From: Combretum micranthum
Lineage: Eukaryota; Streptophyta; Magnoliopsida; Myrtales; Combretaceae
NCBI GenBank assembly: GCA_024138025.1
Contig: JAMXBD010000111.1
Coordinates: 434,001-498,000, forward strand
Direction of reading: 5' to 3'
Length of the DNA stretch: 64,000 nucleotides
The position numbers were made by a program, and so were the translations under genes. This document shows, piece by piece, positions 47,792 to 60,754 of the stretch (positions within the stretch are counted from its first letter, which is position 1; each line of letters starts with the position of its first letter). A model generated the notes under the pieces. That model did no database searches. It was given only the letters and a program-made list of their open reading frames with translations, and had not been told where the DNA came from.

Positions 47792-49475
47792 TGTTGGTTT
47801 ATCTCAAATGGTGATTTTGATGTTAACAAAAAGGAGTAAATAAATAATTACTAACATATTCATTAAGTGTGCAAGGATTTAATATAATCAATGTGGTTTA
47901 CAATGACTTAAGAGAATGATTTCAAAAGAGACTCCATGCAAAGAATACTTTAGAAAGTGTTTGGAGAAGATTTCAAGAATAAATGAGCTGTCAGAAGGTT
48001 AATCAGAAGGTTCTCCGTTGGCTTTTTAAACTATTAGAAGGTTCGTTAGAAGGTTCATCAGAATGTACATCAAAAGGTGAACTGCAACAAAAAAAATGAC
48101 GAGTTTCAACTCTAGATTCGAATTTTCTTTTTAGATTTAATATGTTGAAGACCCAGCTCCAAAGATTGAGTATATTTGGGTAATATACTCAATGTGTTCC
48201 ACAAAGTTGGTTCAATATCCATGGGGATTCGAATTTCGTTGGATTAAAGTTCATTTTTGAGAAAATTCTGTTTTGATGGCAAGGAAGAAGAACGTGACTT
48301 ACAAGGATCCATCTTCAACAGTTTATTCAAGTTTTAATTGGAAATATGGAAAACATGATCCAAATATGCAAGGAACTTGTCTGATGATTATTTGCCCATA
48401 CAAGGAAGTCGAAATTTATGGAAAATACGGTCTTTTTGTTGTATGAACAGTACCAAACGAAGGAACAAGTCAACAACGGTGATTTCAAATTCGAATTTCA
48501 AGTTCAAGATAATTATACAAGTTGTTGGAGATTTAAACTTATCCATTAGAGCAAGAATTTCCAGATTACAACAACAAGATCTCAAGTTATTCAAAATTTG
48601 CAGATTTTGAAGAAAAAGATAAGCTGATATTACGCACAAAATAAGGACCAAAGTTTATCCAACTGATTTCCTAGCCGTTGGAAGATATAAGGATAAGTAT
48701 ACCCATCCAAGATAGAAAAAAGGAAGGATAATCACATGAAAAACAAGAAAAAAAAAAAAGCCACGAATTTCTTTGAATTTGAGCAAATTTACTGTCATAT
48801 TCTATTGTTACTGTTCCTTGAGCGAATACATTTGAGGAAACATAATTTTTTATTCCTCTGATTTGTTGTTACACATTTAGTGTGAGTTAAGAGTTACAAG
48901 TAGGCTTAGTTGATTGATTGATTGAGAGAATCAAGCTAAGTGAATTGTAGCCAAAGAGAATTAGCAAGAACTTCTTGTAATTTTATTGATTTGATTGGAT
49001 AGTGGAACACAACCGGTGAGGAGTGCCGGGACCCTGGCTTGGAGCTGGAAGAGAGGATTGACGCTCGAGGCAGAATCTCTATTTATCGCTTTGCACTCTC
49101 TACTCCTTATCTCTCTTTAATTTCGCGATTTGTTGTTTATGTTTTATATGTGTGATATATGCTCAGAAGGTTAATCAGAAAGTATCTTGCATATAGTTTC
49201 TTACTCAGAAGGTTAATCAGAGAGTAACCCATCTATATTTTCTTAATCAGAGAGTTAGTTAGAAGGTTTCTGGAAGTGAAAGTTTTGAATCATTTTTTAA
49301 CCGAATTTTTGTTTACAAAATTTATTTGTTAAGTTTATTATTTTAAGAAAGTTTCAAAGCCATTTTAGTTGAATAATTAAGTGGTGTGAAATTTGTTTTA
49401 AATTTTGAAAAGTAAATTTTATAACCAATTCAACACCCCCCCCCCCCCCCTCTCGGTTATCTTTCGGGACCAACA
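47792..49475 (+). mobile_element. Copia-type solo LTR, 1.68 kb
   Basis: Starts TGTTGGTTTATC and ends GGGACCAACA; the 7-base ends TGTTGGT/ACCAACA are perfect inverted repeats. Flanking target duplications gttga are identical (47787-47791 and 49476-49480). Near the start, aaatggtgattttgatgtta is typical of SIRE-like copia LTRs, and CCCCCTCTCGGTTATCTTTC near the end is also typical. It carries repeats of (T)CAGAAGGTTAATCAGA (47990-48070 and 49165-49270). No primer site follows. Open frames inside at 48377-48651 overlap on both strands and are not credible genes. Confidence 0.88.
49436..49450. repeat. 15-base C run near the LTR end
   Basis: Homopolymer C within the solo LTR, 25 bases before its end. 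Confidence 0.9.
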
Positions 49476-49480
49476 GTTGA

Positions 49481-51405
49481 AATGACATGTGAAGGAATGA
49501 CTTGAATAGGTGAAATAATAAGAAAAATATTACAAAATAAAATTAGAATCATAAAAATATTGGTTAAAAGTTCTACAACTCTTATACTTATGTTGTTTTA
49601 TCATTGGCACAAAATCATGATGTCAACACATGATTTCATTTCTTTTATCATAAAATCATATTTTAAATAGTAGTTGAAAACATCATTTCATGTAAGGTAC
49701 TTTTAGATATAAAGAGAGAGAGAGAGAGAGAGAGAGAGAACATATCTTCATTCTTTTTCTACCCTTTAAACTCTCCATTGAAAAGAAACTAAAAGAAAAG
49801 GAAAAATAGAAAGGAGACAAAATTAAGATTGGACAAGAATCTTCATTAGATCTTACTAAGGTGATCTTGTCTTAATGTATCAATATCTCTTATAAAAGTG
49901 TTACTACTTCTATAAACATAATTAATATCCTTATCTTGTATTTGATAAAATGTGAAATCATACATTTATCTCTACTTAATTCATATGAATATTGACATTT
50001 TATTGTGTTTTTAATGTATTATCTATTGGAATATTATGAAATGCTCATTTCTAATTTAGTTGCATAAAAATGGAGAAAATGGATTGATGATTAAGTTTCT
50101 TAGGAGAAAACATATGGTTTTGACAGCTTTTAAGCTGTTACTTCAAGAGCAATTAGATTTAATACATGGGCTAAATTTTGTGTAAGTATTTCTTTTTGAA
50201 GAGGACTGATTCTAAGATAAATGATTTTGGATCATGTTGTAAATTTGGACTGATTTGATTTCTATTTACTATATAATGAATTTATAGAGTTGTTCCTAAT
50301 TTACAGTATGATCTGATCTCTGTTTCAATAGAAAATATAAGTAATAGCAGCATAGTTGAGTTGAAATTCATAGCTCTAAAGACTCTTCGGACCAGAGAAA
50401 TCAGGAGAACTTGAAGTGCATGCATCATAATTAATTGGGATAGAAACAAACAAGATTGAGAAATGCCTTTTTCCAACTAAATAGTGTGGACCATTCCAAG
50501 CTTTTGAGATTTTAACCGAGCTAATGATCAATGTAAAGCCGAGTGCCAACCCTTGTTGAGCGAATCCATCCATATCGATCTGTTTATGTAAATATAAGCA
50601 GCATTTGCATAATGCTTAGGCTACTCCATGTAGAGTTAAATACTAACTAACAAAGTGACAGCAACACAACTGAGGAGGTAGTGGATCCAATCTATTCATG
50701 ATCGAATGCCCATCACTTCAGTTTGGCATCAAAGCTACTGTTGGTATGCACTGTGCAATCCGTGCCATTTGGACATGATCAATACATAAGCGCTAAAGAA
50801 TAGAAGTGGAACACCAAATCAAGACTATCATCAACCAGAATAGGCAAGTCCATAGGAAATCACAACTGACTGCAACATCACGATGCATATAGCAGCAACC
50901 GAGCTACAATACACATGTGCGAAGGCTAAGTTCCTATTGCCAAGATTGATCAGATTGAGGCTTAGTAGTATTGTCCTAAAGTCATCATATCATGCGTACA
51001 CAAACAATACGAAGGCTATCTTGCGAGTTAGAGCCTGCAAGACTCTAATTAATTATCCTCTTATGGTATTATACATATTGTTGACAGTAGAATATAGGCC
51101 ATAACCTATTCAGCCTGTTACCATCATCACACAAACAAAAGAGCCCAAGAAAGGCCCAAAAGATGACTAACTCAATCGACCCATGAAGAGCCTGTAACCA
51201 GTGACTCCTTAGGCCCTGCCTTGGTAGGGGATCTTGAGCTCATGCCTACTTCAACCTCAAGGGAAAGCTTTAAACTTGATCCCAAGCATAACGGCATAAG
51301 ATCTCCACTTTATCCCTATGCCAAAAGAATTTGCCCAAGATGGGCTAGAACAGAGGAAAAGGGAAAATAACAAATCCAATAAATCTAAACTAAAAATTCA
51401 AGATA
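49481..51405. other. Intergenic region, no gene recognised
   Basis: Holds a (GA)n run at about 49711-49739. From about 50370 to 51350 the base composition is more even and less repetitive than the surroundings, with a few short frames on both strands (50282-50573 minus, 50883-51104 plus). I recognise none. It could be a UTR or exon remnant of a host gene or an unfamiliar transposon interior. Confidence 0.35.
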
Positions 51406-51410
51406 TAAAT

Positions 51411-54404
51411 GGTAACGCCTTAAGAATTTAATTCGATTAATTAAATTGATTAAGGTGCTACTGCCACATATAATATTCTAAAGTGTTACACGCCTAAGCT
51501 TCCTTTAAAAGATTTTGTTTATGTTGAACATTGCTAATCAATTTTAGGTTATTAAATCGTTTAGTTAGATTCTTGAATAACTGGATTTAGCAGCGGAAAA
51601 CCAATTTTATAAAGCAATTTCTAAATAAAAACATTTCAAAACTTCCACTCACTCAAGTAGAAGAACTTTCACTTAAATAAAGCTTTACAAATGCTTAATT
51701 ACAAAACATAAGCACCAACAAGCCCTTTAAGAAAATGCAGATTCTAAAGATTAAATCTAGTCCCAATAACCCCATCGAGTACCTACCGTACCACTTATAA
51801 AAGTCATTGCATCATGATAGGGGTGGCCTAAGCACCTAAACTACCGTGCCCCCAATTTGAGTAAGGTGCTGCTCCTCGAACCGGATTCAACGACGTAATA
51901 GACAATCAACACTCATCAATTATTAAGCTGAGTTTAAGTTCTAAATCCATTTTAGATGCATATCTTGACATCCAATACGCAAGTTACTGCATGCCTTTTA
52001 TATGAAATCTAAACAAAGGCAAAAGGTATGACAGAAGTTATCTTAAAGGATATACCAAATATCCATATTTGTTGAAGAATTAAATTCATATAAGAACTTA
52101 AACCAATAATCCACTTATATAACAAACTCATATAAGAACTTATATCAATTATTCACTCATCTCAAACTTTTATTATAACCCTATTTGATCAGACACTAAT
52201 TTGGAACCTTACTATAGCTGCAAAGATAGCCCCACCAAAATATGGACAATTCTCCTTTGTTTGTCAAAGTACTTCTTTTCTCTATGATTATAGTATTTTA
52301 TTACAAAAATATCAACAAAACATTCATATACCAAAAACATTCATTTCCTAAGCAAACAATCATTTAAAACATCATATTCCTCATGTTATACAAAGATTAA
52401 CCTAATTCATTAGCCCATACTAATTATTAGCTATTAACCCATTTAATTCATTTACTAAGTCAAAGATGGTTCTCAATCTAATTCATTTTAACTCATTTAA
52501 GTCTATTTAATCAAGTTAAACCTAAGTTTGTTAGCTAAGTTCATTTTATAACGAACTTCTATATTTAATCCAATTATTTATTAAATCTATAAATCCACCT
52601 AAATCAGGTTTAATTACATCAATTAGCTAATATAACATAAAAATATTATTTATCTATCTCATTTTAGCTCAACAAGATGTATTTCCTAAGCAAATATACA
52701 AACAAAAACAAGTTTTAAAATTTGTTTGGAAAATGTATCAACTGAAAAGAAGTAAAATGTCGACCTTGATACTTTTTGAATTTGCAAAAACTTAAAACAT
52801 AAAAGTTTTAGATCTCTTTTTATGATTTCCAACGCAATTTAAATCACCTCAATCTGAGCTCACATTAAAAAGTTATGATTAAAAGAGTATTACGACCAAA
52901 GAGAAGCATGGGCAGATACCTTCAACCGTTTCTAGCCATGTTTCTCTTGCTTTAAACACATATCCGAGAACCAGCGAGAAACACCGTGGGATGTGGAACC
53001 TCCGTGTTCTAGCCATGCTATTCTAGGTTTCAACTCATTTAAATGACCAGAGAGAAGCACGGTTAAATAAGGAGAGTCGTGTTTACCTCGTGCTCATGCT
53101 CTATCATTGTTTTTCGAAATCTAACTTATTTTTCAACCTTGTTTTATACCATTTCTTCATCATCTAACATCTTATATAGAACATACAAGCCTAGAATCAT
53201 CTTTTTTAACATCTATACACGTGTAATACTTCATTTAGCTTCAAATCCAATCATGAATCATCTAACCTATATGTGTAAACTTAACCTAGAAAACTTACAT
53301 GTTCTTATATCCATCATTAACCAACTCAAAAACACTTCAACAGGCTAACCAAATCAATAATTCATTCTTCAAATTCATCCATTTAAACAAACATAAAAAA
53401 CACTTATACCATAAACCATCTACTCATAATCACTTTTATACTTCATTCACAATTAAAACATACACTTCATTTAGCCAATTCAACCTCTCTAAACTATCCC
53501 AACACTTCTCATTTCAAACTTCTAACATCTCTACACTTTAAATCATTTGCTTAGCACATACTATAAGCTCAATAACCAACCAAATGCAACTCAACACAGA
53601 ATAACACACTTAACTCATTATATTCAATTCATGGCATGAAACCCCACCTCACAAGAAAACTTAAATAACTTAATAAACATATAACCAACCAAATACATAC
53701 CTTAAGAAGCTTTATATCTTGTTGAAAATCATTTAGGCTTAGGGTCTTGACCTTTTTAAGGGTTTGGAGTGCAAGGATTTGAAGAAATATAGAAGACAAT
53801 ATGTAAGAAAAGTTGTGAAATTCGTATGGCTTTTTGGGGTCTATTTTGGGAGTGTATTTTTAATAAAAAATTAGGCTTATTCTTATCCAAATGTTGACTT
53901 TAGGGGCTGTTAAGTTAGGGGCTTTAACTTGCATAGGTTTGGGCTTGATTTTGGGCCAAAAATCAATGTGTCTAGGCTTGTTTTATGTCTAAAATTTCTG
54001 CTATGTTTAGTAAATATATTAAGCATATTTAACTTGTTTTAAACCAATTTTCATACACTTCATTACACTTACAAATTCATAGACACATATTTATTCATAC
54101 TAAGATATATCAATATTCAAATATATTAATACAACATATATACTACATCCTAACATAAATCATATACATCATGTTTCAAAATCATGCACAAATGCATTAA
54201 CACACATATGTAAAATATGAATTTGGGAGTTATGGCTATTTCATTAACATATTTAGAGATTTAGGAATTGAAATCTCAAATTTCAACTTATTCAATTACT
54301 AATCTAATTATGTCAACTTGTCTAATTATTTCCTATACTTCATGTGATTCATTTAATCTATCTAAACTCAATTTCTAATCTAGGTGAAGGTTTGGGGTAT
54401 TTCA
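51411..54404 (-). mobile_element. Solo LTR (long-LTR family 2), minus strand
   Basis: Inverted relative of the LTR at 35365-39611. Its plus-strand ends are GGTAACGCC (T-to-G change from the expected TG) and GGGGTATTTCA. Perfect 5-bp duplications taaat lie at 51406-51410 and 54405-54409. It is 2,994 bases, about 1.25 kb shorter than the sister copy. Short frames at 53079-53541 are chance frames in pyrimidine-rich sequence. No adjoining primer site or coding region. Confidence 0.86.
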
Positions 54405-54429
54405 TAAATCTAATGGACTTGGTCCTTAT

Positions 54430-55375
54430 TGATGAGTCCAATTCCTATATATATCCTATTGATCTTGATAGACATAAATTATTCATGATTTCCTTAAGAC
54501 ATTAAGTACAATTTAGTACTTATTTAGAGGAATTATTTAAGAATTGATACTTAATTACTATACATATTCATTTTAGGTTATTTTGGAACAAGTCATCGCA
54601 AATTACCACTTTGGAGCAAAGGATCAAGTCAATCATGCATGATTACGGAGATCAATTGCCATAAAGGGTTCAATCATGCCCATTATTAAGGAAAAGAGAA
54701 TGATCAGTGACCATCACAAGCTCACTAATAGGGCATGATGGCTTGTGATGAAGTAAATAGGCTTTTTCTTGCCAACAACAGACACTATCAAGAAGGAATT
54801 TGAGATCAATGATGATCATCGGATCCATCACGCCTATGATCAAGATGAGGAAACATGAACATAGACCATCATGGTCATTGTACCGAGTGTTATGGGCTAG
54901 TGACTTGAAGAATTTTCGTGGACAGCAAACACACCCTTGAAAACTCCCTTAATGAAGGGTATGATCGGCTCTGTTTTGTTATTTTGAAGTGTCGAATCAT
55001 TATTTGTATGAAAGACATATATGAAACTCTATTTAGACAAGTTATGTTCGAATGGGCATCCAAGTGGGAGTATAAATAGTTGCAACTATTGGGACAAGAG
55101 ATGATTTTCATACATAATATTTCAATTTTTCATCGTACCCAATGAGTAGACAGTAGAGAGAGAGAGAGAGAGAGAGAGAGGAGAAACTGTAAGTAAGTGC
55201 ATCATTTTTGAATTCCAAGTGTTGAACCAGTACTAGTGTTTGCAATCTGTTCTCTGAGGAGACGTTCTTATGCATATCCATACTAACAAACGATAGGTAC
55301 ACTTTCTTGTCAAACTGAGTAAAAATAAAATATAGATTTAGAAATTTTAAGACTCGGAAGCTATAATTAAAGGTG
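54430..55375 (+). mobile_element. 5' LTR of an Athila/Tat-type element
   Basis: Begins TGATGAGTCC, similar to TGATAAGTGTCC of the LTR at 17522. Near its end it carries cgataggtacactttcttg, matching the terminal block of that LTR, and a primer site follows at 55386. A (GA)n microsatellite lies at about 55152-55181. The exact 3' end is uncertain within about 60 bases. Confidence 0.6.
55152..55181. repeat. (GA)n microsatellite
   Basis: An uninterrupted AG run in the LTR leader region. Confidence 0.92.
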
Positions 55376-55385
55376 ATCAAGTTTT

Positions 55386-55403
55386 TTGCGTTGTTGCCAA
55401 GGA
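55386..55403 (+). promoter_or_regulatory. Primer-binding site of the Athila/Tat-type element
   Basis: TTGCGTTGTTGCCAAGGA is a diverged form of TGGCGCCGTTGCCGGGGA, the usual primer site of these elements. A second, better-kept example lies at 23313-23329 on the other strand. Confidence 0.7.
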
Positions 55404-55544
55404 ATGACTTCATCATGTAGAAAATTAAAATTTCCTGTTCATCTAGTATTTATTTTTTGTTTGTTTTACTATTTTGAAAACTTGTGCTGATATTGAATTA
55501 TTTGTTGGTTTGTAGTTTATGAGTTGAATTTGCAATTCTAAACT

Positions 55545-56890
55545 TGTTGACTTTGATCATGAACTCGAAAGGACAATCAGAGAGAATCTTAGAAAAATAA
55601 GGCAAATCATTGAAAAATCACCTCCCCGGATTGGAAGAGAGAGACCAAAATCTTCATAGATTGAAGGTACTATTGAAGAACCATCAGCTGCTGCTGGTGC
55701 TTTGAACCTAAATGGTGGAGCAAAAGAAGTTCCACCACTAAATATGAATTAATCACCACATGGGGGAATAGACATGAGATACCTCTTATGAATGAGCTAG
55801 GAGTTAATCAGCCTATGGCTCAGAGAACGATGGTGGATTATTGTAGGCCCTATTTGGAGGGGCTAGTAATCGCATCACTCGGCCGAGAGTTTAAGCGAAA
55901 CCTTTGAGGTAAAGCTAAGTGTCAATCAAATGATTCAGCAGTGTGTTCAGTTTGATGGGTTCAGTGATGGAGACTCTAATACCTACTTGCAAGAATTTCT
56001 AGAAATCCGTGATACATTCAAGATAAGTGGTGTCTAGAAGGATGCCATCCTCCTTAGATTATTCCTATTTTCATTGAGATCTAATGCAAAGCAATGGCTT
56101 AACTCCATTGCCAAGGAACTCTATTCATACTTGACATGAGAAAGTTGTTCATGAGGAAGTATTTCCTACCATTAAGAACAGCCAAGTTGAGAGCAAATAT
56201 ATCCTCCTTTGGGCAAATGGACTCAGAAATGTCATATGAAGCTTAGAAGAGATGGAAGGATTTGTTAAGGAAATGCCCCCACCATGGGCTTCTATAATGG
56301 CATTAAGTTCATACCTTTTACAATGGTTTGAACTATAGCACCAAGCACCTCATTGATGCAGTTGCTGGTGGAAGCTTAAACTATAAGTCCCTTGGCATGC
56401 ATATAGTTATTCAAAGACATGACAAACAACCACTAGTCATCTTCAAGAACTAGAGAGAAAAAGGCTAGTTGAGAAGTATGAGTTGGACAACACTTCTGCT
56501 CTAGCACACAAGGTAGAGATTTTGGCACGGAAGCTTGATAGTCTAACCATAGGTCAGAATAAAACTTTAGCAGTGTTACAGTTAGATTTGGCAAGTGCAT
56601 CAGAGGTTAATCAAGTAGAGCAAGTTGACTAAATGTGGAACCCAATCAGACCAAGGAATGATCCATTCGACAATACCTATAATTCGGGTTGGAGGAATCA
56701 CTCTAACTTCAGATGGAGCAATAATATTGGTCAAAGCCCCAACTTGTAGCCTCCTGGATTTTAGAGACAAGTGCCTTTTCCTCATAACAACCCAATTTCT
56801 ATTGAAGACATGTTGGCTAAGTGCATAAAAGCTTTAGAGAATCACCATTAAGCTACAGAAGCAGCCTTAAGGAATCAAGGAGCATAATTT
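55545..56890 (+). pseudogene. Athila/Tat-type gag remnant
   Basis: Begins near 55550 with FDHELERTIRENLRKIRQ. Capsid blocks follow: QMIQQCVQFDGFSDGDSNTY and LQEFLEIRDTFKISGV near 55930-56035, DAILLRLFLFSLRSNAKQWL near 56043-56105, and the FYNGLN..TKHLIDAVAGGS counterpart near 56310-56380. Numerous stops and frame changes. Gag would form the virus-like particle; this copy cannot. Confidence 0.78.
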
Positions 56891-57099
56891 AGAGAATCAA
56901 CTTGGAAAAATTTCTAAGATGCTTTCAGAGAGAGCTCCTGGATACCAGGTAACATAAAGAGAAATCCTAAGGAGTAAGTTAAGGCTATGACACTTAGAAG
57001 TGGGAAGGAATTATAAGCTCTAGCAAGAGATCAAGAGAGTAAGAAGGAAGTTAGGATGGAAGGTGAGAGCAAGTAAAGGAAAATGAGGAATCAGTTGAA

Positions 57100-57852
57100 A
57101 AGGTTTTACCTACTATCGTATCAAGGCAATATCAACCACAACTGCCCTACCTCTTCAGATTCAGTAAAGATAAAGATGATGAGCATTACAAGAAGTTCCT
57201 TAAACTTTTTAACCAGTTGCACATCAACTTTCCTCTAGTCGAAGCCATGGGCTAGATGCCTAAGTATGCCAAATTCCTCAAAGAGCTTCTATTGAACAAT
57301 AAAAAACTACAAGAACTTTCTACTTTTACCCTTAGTGGGGAGTGTTCTGTAGCCATCTTGAATAAGTTGCTTAGGAAACTCAAGGATCCGAGCAACTTTA
57401 TTATCTCATGTTTGATAGGGGATCTACCAGTAGAAAGGGCATTAGAAGATCTTGGGACCAGCATCAACCTCATGCTCTATAGCATGTTCAAGATGTTGAA
57501 ATTAGGAGAGCCCAAAAGCACAAGAATGAGCATCCAACTAGCTGATAGATCTATGAGGTTTCCAAGGGGAGTTGTGGAGGATGTATTGGTTAAAGTACAA
57601 GACTTTATCTTCCCTGTGGATTTTGTGGTTCTAGATATGGACGAGAATATAGAGGTCCCGCTTATATTGGGAAGGCCATTCTTGGCAATTGTTGGTGCAG
57701 TGATAGATGTCAAGGATGGAAAATTGGTCCTCCATGCTGGAAGTGAAGAGATGGTCATCAGAATGTCTGGCATCTTCAGGAAATTAATGAGCAGTGATGA
57801 CACTTGTTTTTCTATGGATTCTCATGATTTAACCATTTCTAATTGTATGTAG
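57100..57852 (+). pseudogene. Athila/Tat-type aspartic protease region
   Basis: An open frame from 57256 to 57852 (198 residues) contains PKYAKFLKELLL, the catalytic DLGTS in a SINLM context (family usual DLGAS) near 57450-57475, IQLADRSMRFPRGVVEDVLV, FPVDFVVLDM and LILGRPFLAI. Upstream to 57100, the same protein continues in a broken frame (FLKLFNQLHINFPLVEA-like). This is the longest uninterrupted retroelement frame in the window, kept by chance. Confidence 0.85.
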
Positions 57853-57879
57853 GATATTCTAAGTAAGGACCCTCTAGAA

Positions 57880-59140
57880 TTGTGTTTGATAAGGGGGAAT
57901 GAAGTTGATGGAGTTGAAGAAGTAAAGGAGATGGTCATTCAGTTGGAGGTTTATGCTGAGCAAAGGAAAGATTTGGCGGTTGAGGAGATCAACCAAAGCA
58001 ACATTGCCCAGTTGAAGCCCTCGGTAAAGGAACCCCCTGAGTTAGAACTGAATCAATTACCCTCTTACTTAGAGTATGCCTTATTGGTAGAGAATTCTAA
58101 GATACCGGTGATTATATCATCGGAGCTTGACTCATGCCAAAAAGAGAAACTCTTGTTTATGCTAAAGGAATACAAGAGGGTGATTGCATGGAAAATATCA
58201 GGTATCAAGGGGATAAATCCTTCCTTTTGTACCCATAGTATTTTGATGGAGGATGGATTTAAATTGGTAGTGCAACCATAATGGAGGTTGAATCTCAATA
58301 TGAAGGAGGTTATTAAGAAAGAGGTAGTCAAACTATTGGATGTAGGACTTATATACCCAATTTCAGATAGTCCATGGGTGAGTTCGATCCAAGTGGTCTT
58401 AAAGAAGGGGGGCATGATAGTTGTGCCAATGATAGCAATGAGCCTGTCCTAATTTGCACCGTAATAGGTTAAAGGGTGTGTATTGACTACGAGAGGCCTA
58501 ATGATGCTACTTGAGAGGACCACTTTCCACTAACATTCATTGACCAGATGTTGGAACGGTTTGCTGGGCATGAATATTATTACTTTTTGGATAGGATGTC
58601 TGGGTACTTTTAGATTCCCATAGCACTAGTAGACCAAGAAAAGATGACTTTTACTTGCCCTTACGGTACCTTTGCATATCGTAGAATGCCTTTTGGGCAA
58701 TGCAATGCCCTACAACATTTGAAAGGTACATGCTAGCTATATTTGAGGATTTGGTGGAGGATGTACTGGAGGTTTTCATGGATGACATTTTGGTATTTGG
58801 GAAGTTGTTTGAAAGTGTTTGTATAATCTGGAGAAGGTTGAGAAGATGTGAAGAGACCAATCTAGTGTTAAGTGTCATTTTATGGTATAACAAGGAATAG
58901 TATTAGGTCATAAGGCGGCTAGCAAAGGGATAGAAGTGGATATAGCTAAGGTGGAAGTGATTTATAAGTTGCCTCCAGCAACTTCTGTTAAAGTGATCAG
59001 AAGCTTCCTTGGACATGTCGATTTTTATCAGAGGTTCATCAAAGACTTCTCTAAGATCGCCAGACCATTGACTAAGTTGTTTGAGAAGGATATTACCTTC
59101 AATTTTGATGATAAGTGTATGGAGTTTTCAATATTTTGAA
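57880..59140 (+). pseudogene. Athila/Tat-type reverse transcriptase
   Basis: The linker and N-terminal part are open at 57880-58281 (KRVIAWKISGIKGINPSFCT). RT blocks follow across several frames: VGLIYPISDSPWVSSIQVV near 58340-58395, TFTCPYGTFAYRRMPFG near 58650-58695, the catalytic FMDD (EVFMDDILVFG) at about 58770-58800, and IRSFLGHVDFYQRFIKDFSK near 59000-59060. Stops at 58280, 58445, 58610 and 58900 region break it. Confidence 0.87.
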
Positions 59141-59634
59141 GGACAAGTTGACATGCACCCCTTTAATGGTAGCTGTTAATTAGAATCTACCATTTGAACT
59201 CATGTGAGTTGTAAGTGACTTGACTATAGGGGCCATGTTGGGATGAAGGATAGAGAAACACTTCTATCCCATCTACTATGCAAGTAAAACCGTAAAACCC
59301 ACACAAGAGAACTACACCATCATGGAGAACAAGTTACTTACGATAGTCTTTGCCTTTGACAAATTTAGGCCTTACCTCATTTTGTCCAAAAGTGGTGGTT
59401 TACACTAACCACTCGGCTGTAAAATATCTTTTGTCTAAGTTTAATGCCAAACCAAGGTTGATAAGATGGGTTTTGCTGCTCCAAGAATTTGACTTAGAGA
59501 TACAGGATAACAAAGGAGAAAAGAATTTAGCAGCGGATCATCTTTCTGAGTTGGATAACCCTCATCCGGATGAGTTGAATGAGGAGGAAATCAATGATAT
59601 ATTTCCAAAAAAAGTCTTTATACAATTCATGTAG
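59141..59634 (+). pseudogene. Athila/Tat-type RNase H region
   Basis: Frame 59350-59634 has [36 protein letters not shown] and [10 protein letters not shown], the usual C-terminal RNase H blocks. The N-terminal part (59150-59340) is in other frames with stops (ELM..VVSDLTIGAMLG-like and [15 protein letters not shown] text). Confidence 0.82.
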
Positions 59635-59639
59635 TGAAG

Positions 59640-60754
59640 GATCAAGGAGTGCCATGGTTTGTTGACATAGCGAACCATTTAGTTAGAGAGGTCCTCCCCG
59701 AGACTTAGATTCATATTAGAAAAAGAAGTTTTTCTTGGAGTTGAAATATTACCTCTAGGAAGATCCTTATCTTTTTAGAATATGTGCTCATCAGATCATA
59801 AGGCGCTGTGTCTCTCATGAGAAAGGCAGTAGATCTTGTTCCATTGCTATAGTGGCCCTACTAGAGACCACTATAACACAAATAGAACAACATAAAATGT
59901 CTTGGAAGTAGGTTTTTATTGGTTGAGCATTTTTAAAGATTCTAACTCATTCATGTAAACTTATGACAGGTGCTAGAGAATCGGGAACTAATCAAGGCGA
60001 GAAGAAATGCCCCAGAGATCAACTAAGTGTGAAGTCTTTGATTTAGGGGGATATATTTTATGGGGCTATTTTCGAGCTCCTTCAGAAATAGGTATGTTCT
60101 AGTTGCTGTTGATTATGTTTCAAAGTGGGTTGAAGCCTGATCTCTACCCACTAATGGTGCCCAAGTAGTGATTAAATTTTTAGAGATTATTTTAAAGTTT
60201 TAAGGCACCAAGGGCATTAATTAGTGACAAAGGAACTTACGTTTGCAATAGCCAAATAGAAAAAGCACTTAGGAGATATGGAGTGCACCATAAGCTGGCT
60301 ACATTATACCATCCTCAAACAAGTAGGCAAATTGAAGTTTCCAATAAGAGTTAAAGAGAATTTTCGAGGAAATGGTTGCTCAAAACAGGAAAGATTGGGC
60401 GGATAAGTTAGATGATGCCCTCTGGGCATACATAACTGCCTTCAAAATGCCTTTAGGCACTAACCCTTACAGATTAGTATATGGCAAGGCGTGCCATTTG
60501 CTAGAAGATTGAGTATAAGGCTTATTGGGCCATCAAGACTGCCAATCTTGACTTGAAGATAGCTGGTAGAGAAAGGAATCTTCAACTAAATGAGTTGGAT
60601 GAATAGAGACGATTGGCCTATGACAACATATTGTATAAGAAGAGACTTAAACACATTCACGATACCCACATTAGAAACCCAAAATAGTTAAGGAAGGGAT
60701 CATGTGCTTTTACAACTCTAGATTAAGGTTTTTTTAGGGAAGTTAGGGTCTAGG
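59640..60754 (+). pseudogene. Athila/Tat-type integrase, cut at the C-terminus
   Basis: Recognisable pieces are VPWFVDIANHLV near 59650, a degenerate zinc-binding region near 59790-59900, a core with VAVDYVSKWVEA near 60105-60140, ALISDKGTYVCN near 60215-60250 (catalytic D), YHPQTSRQIEVSN near 60305-60345 (catalytic E), and DALWAYITAFKMPLG near 60410-60455. The final family block FYNSRLRFFLGKLGSR ends exactly where the LTR at 60755 begins. Many stops. Confidence 0.83.

Noticed and set aside
50282..50573. Overlapping minus-strand frames of 64-65 residues
   Set aside because: No family recognised, two competing frames and no visible gene structure.
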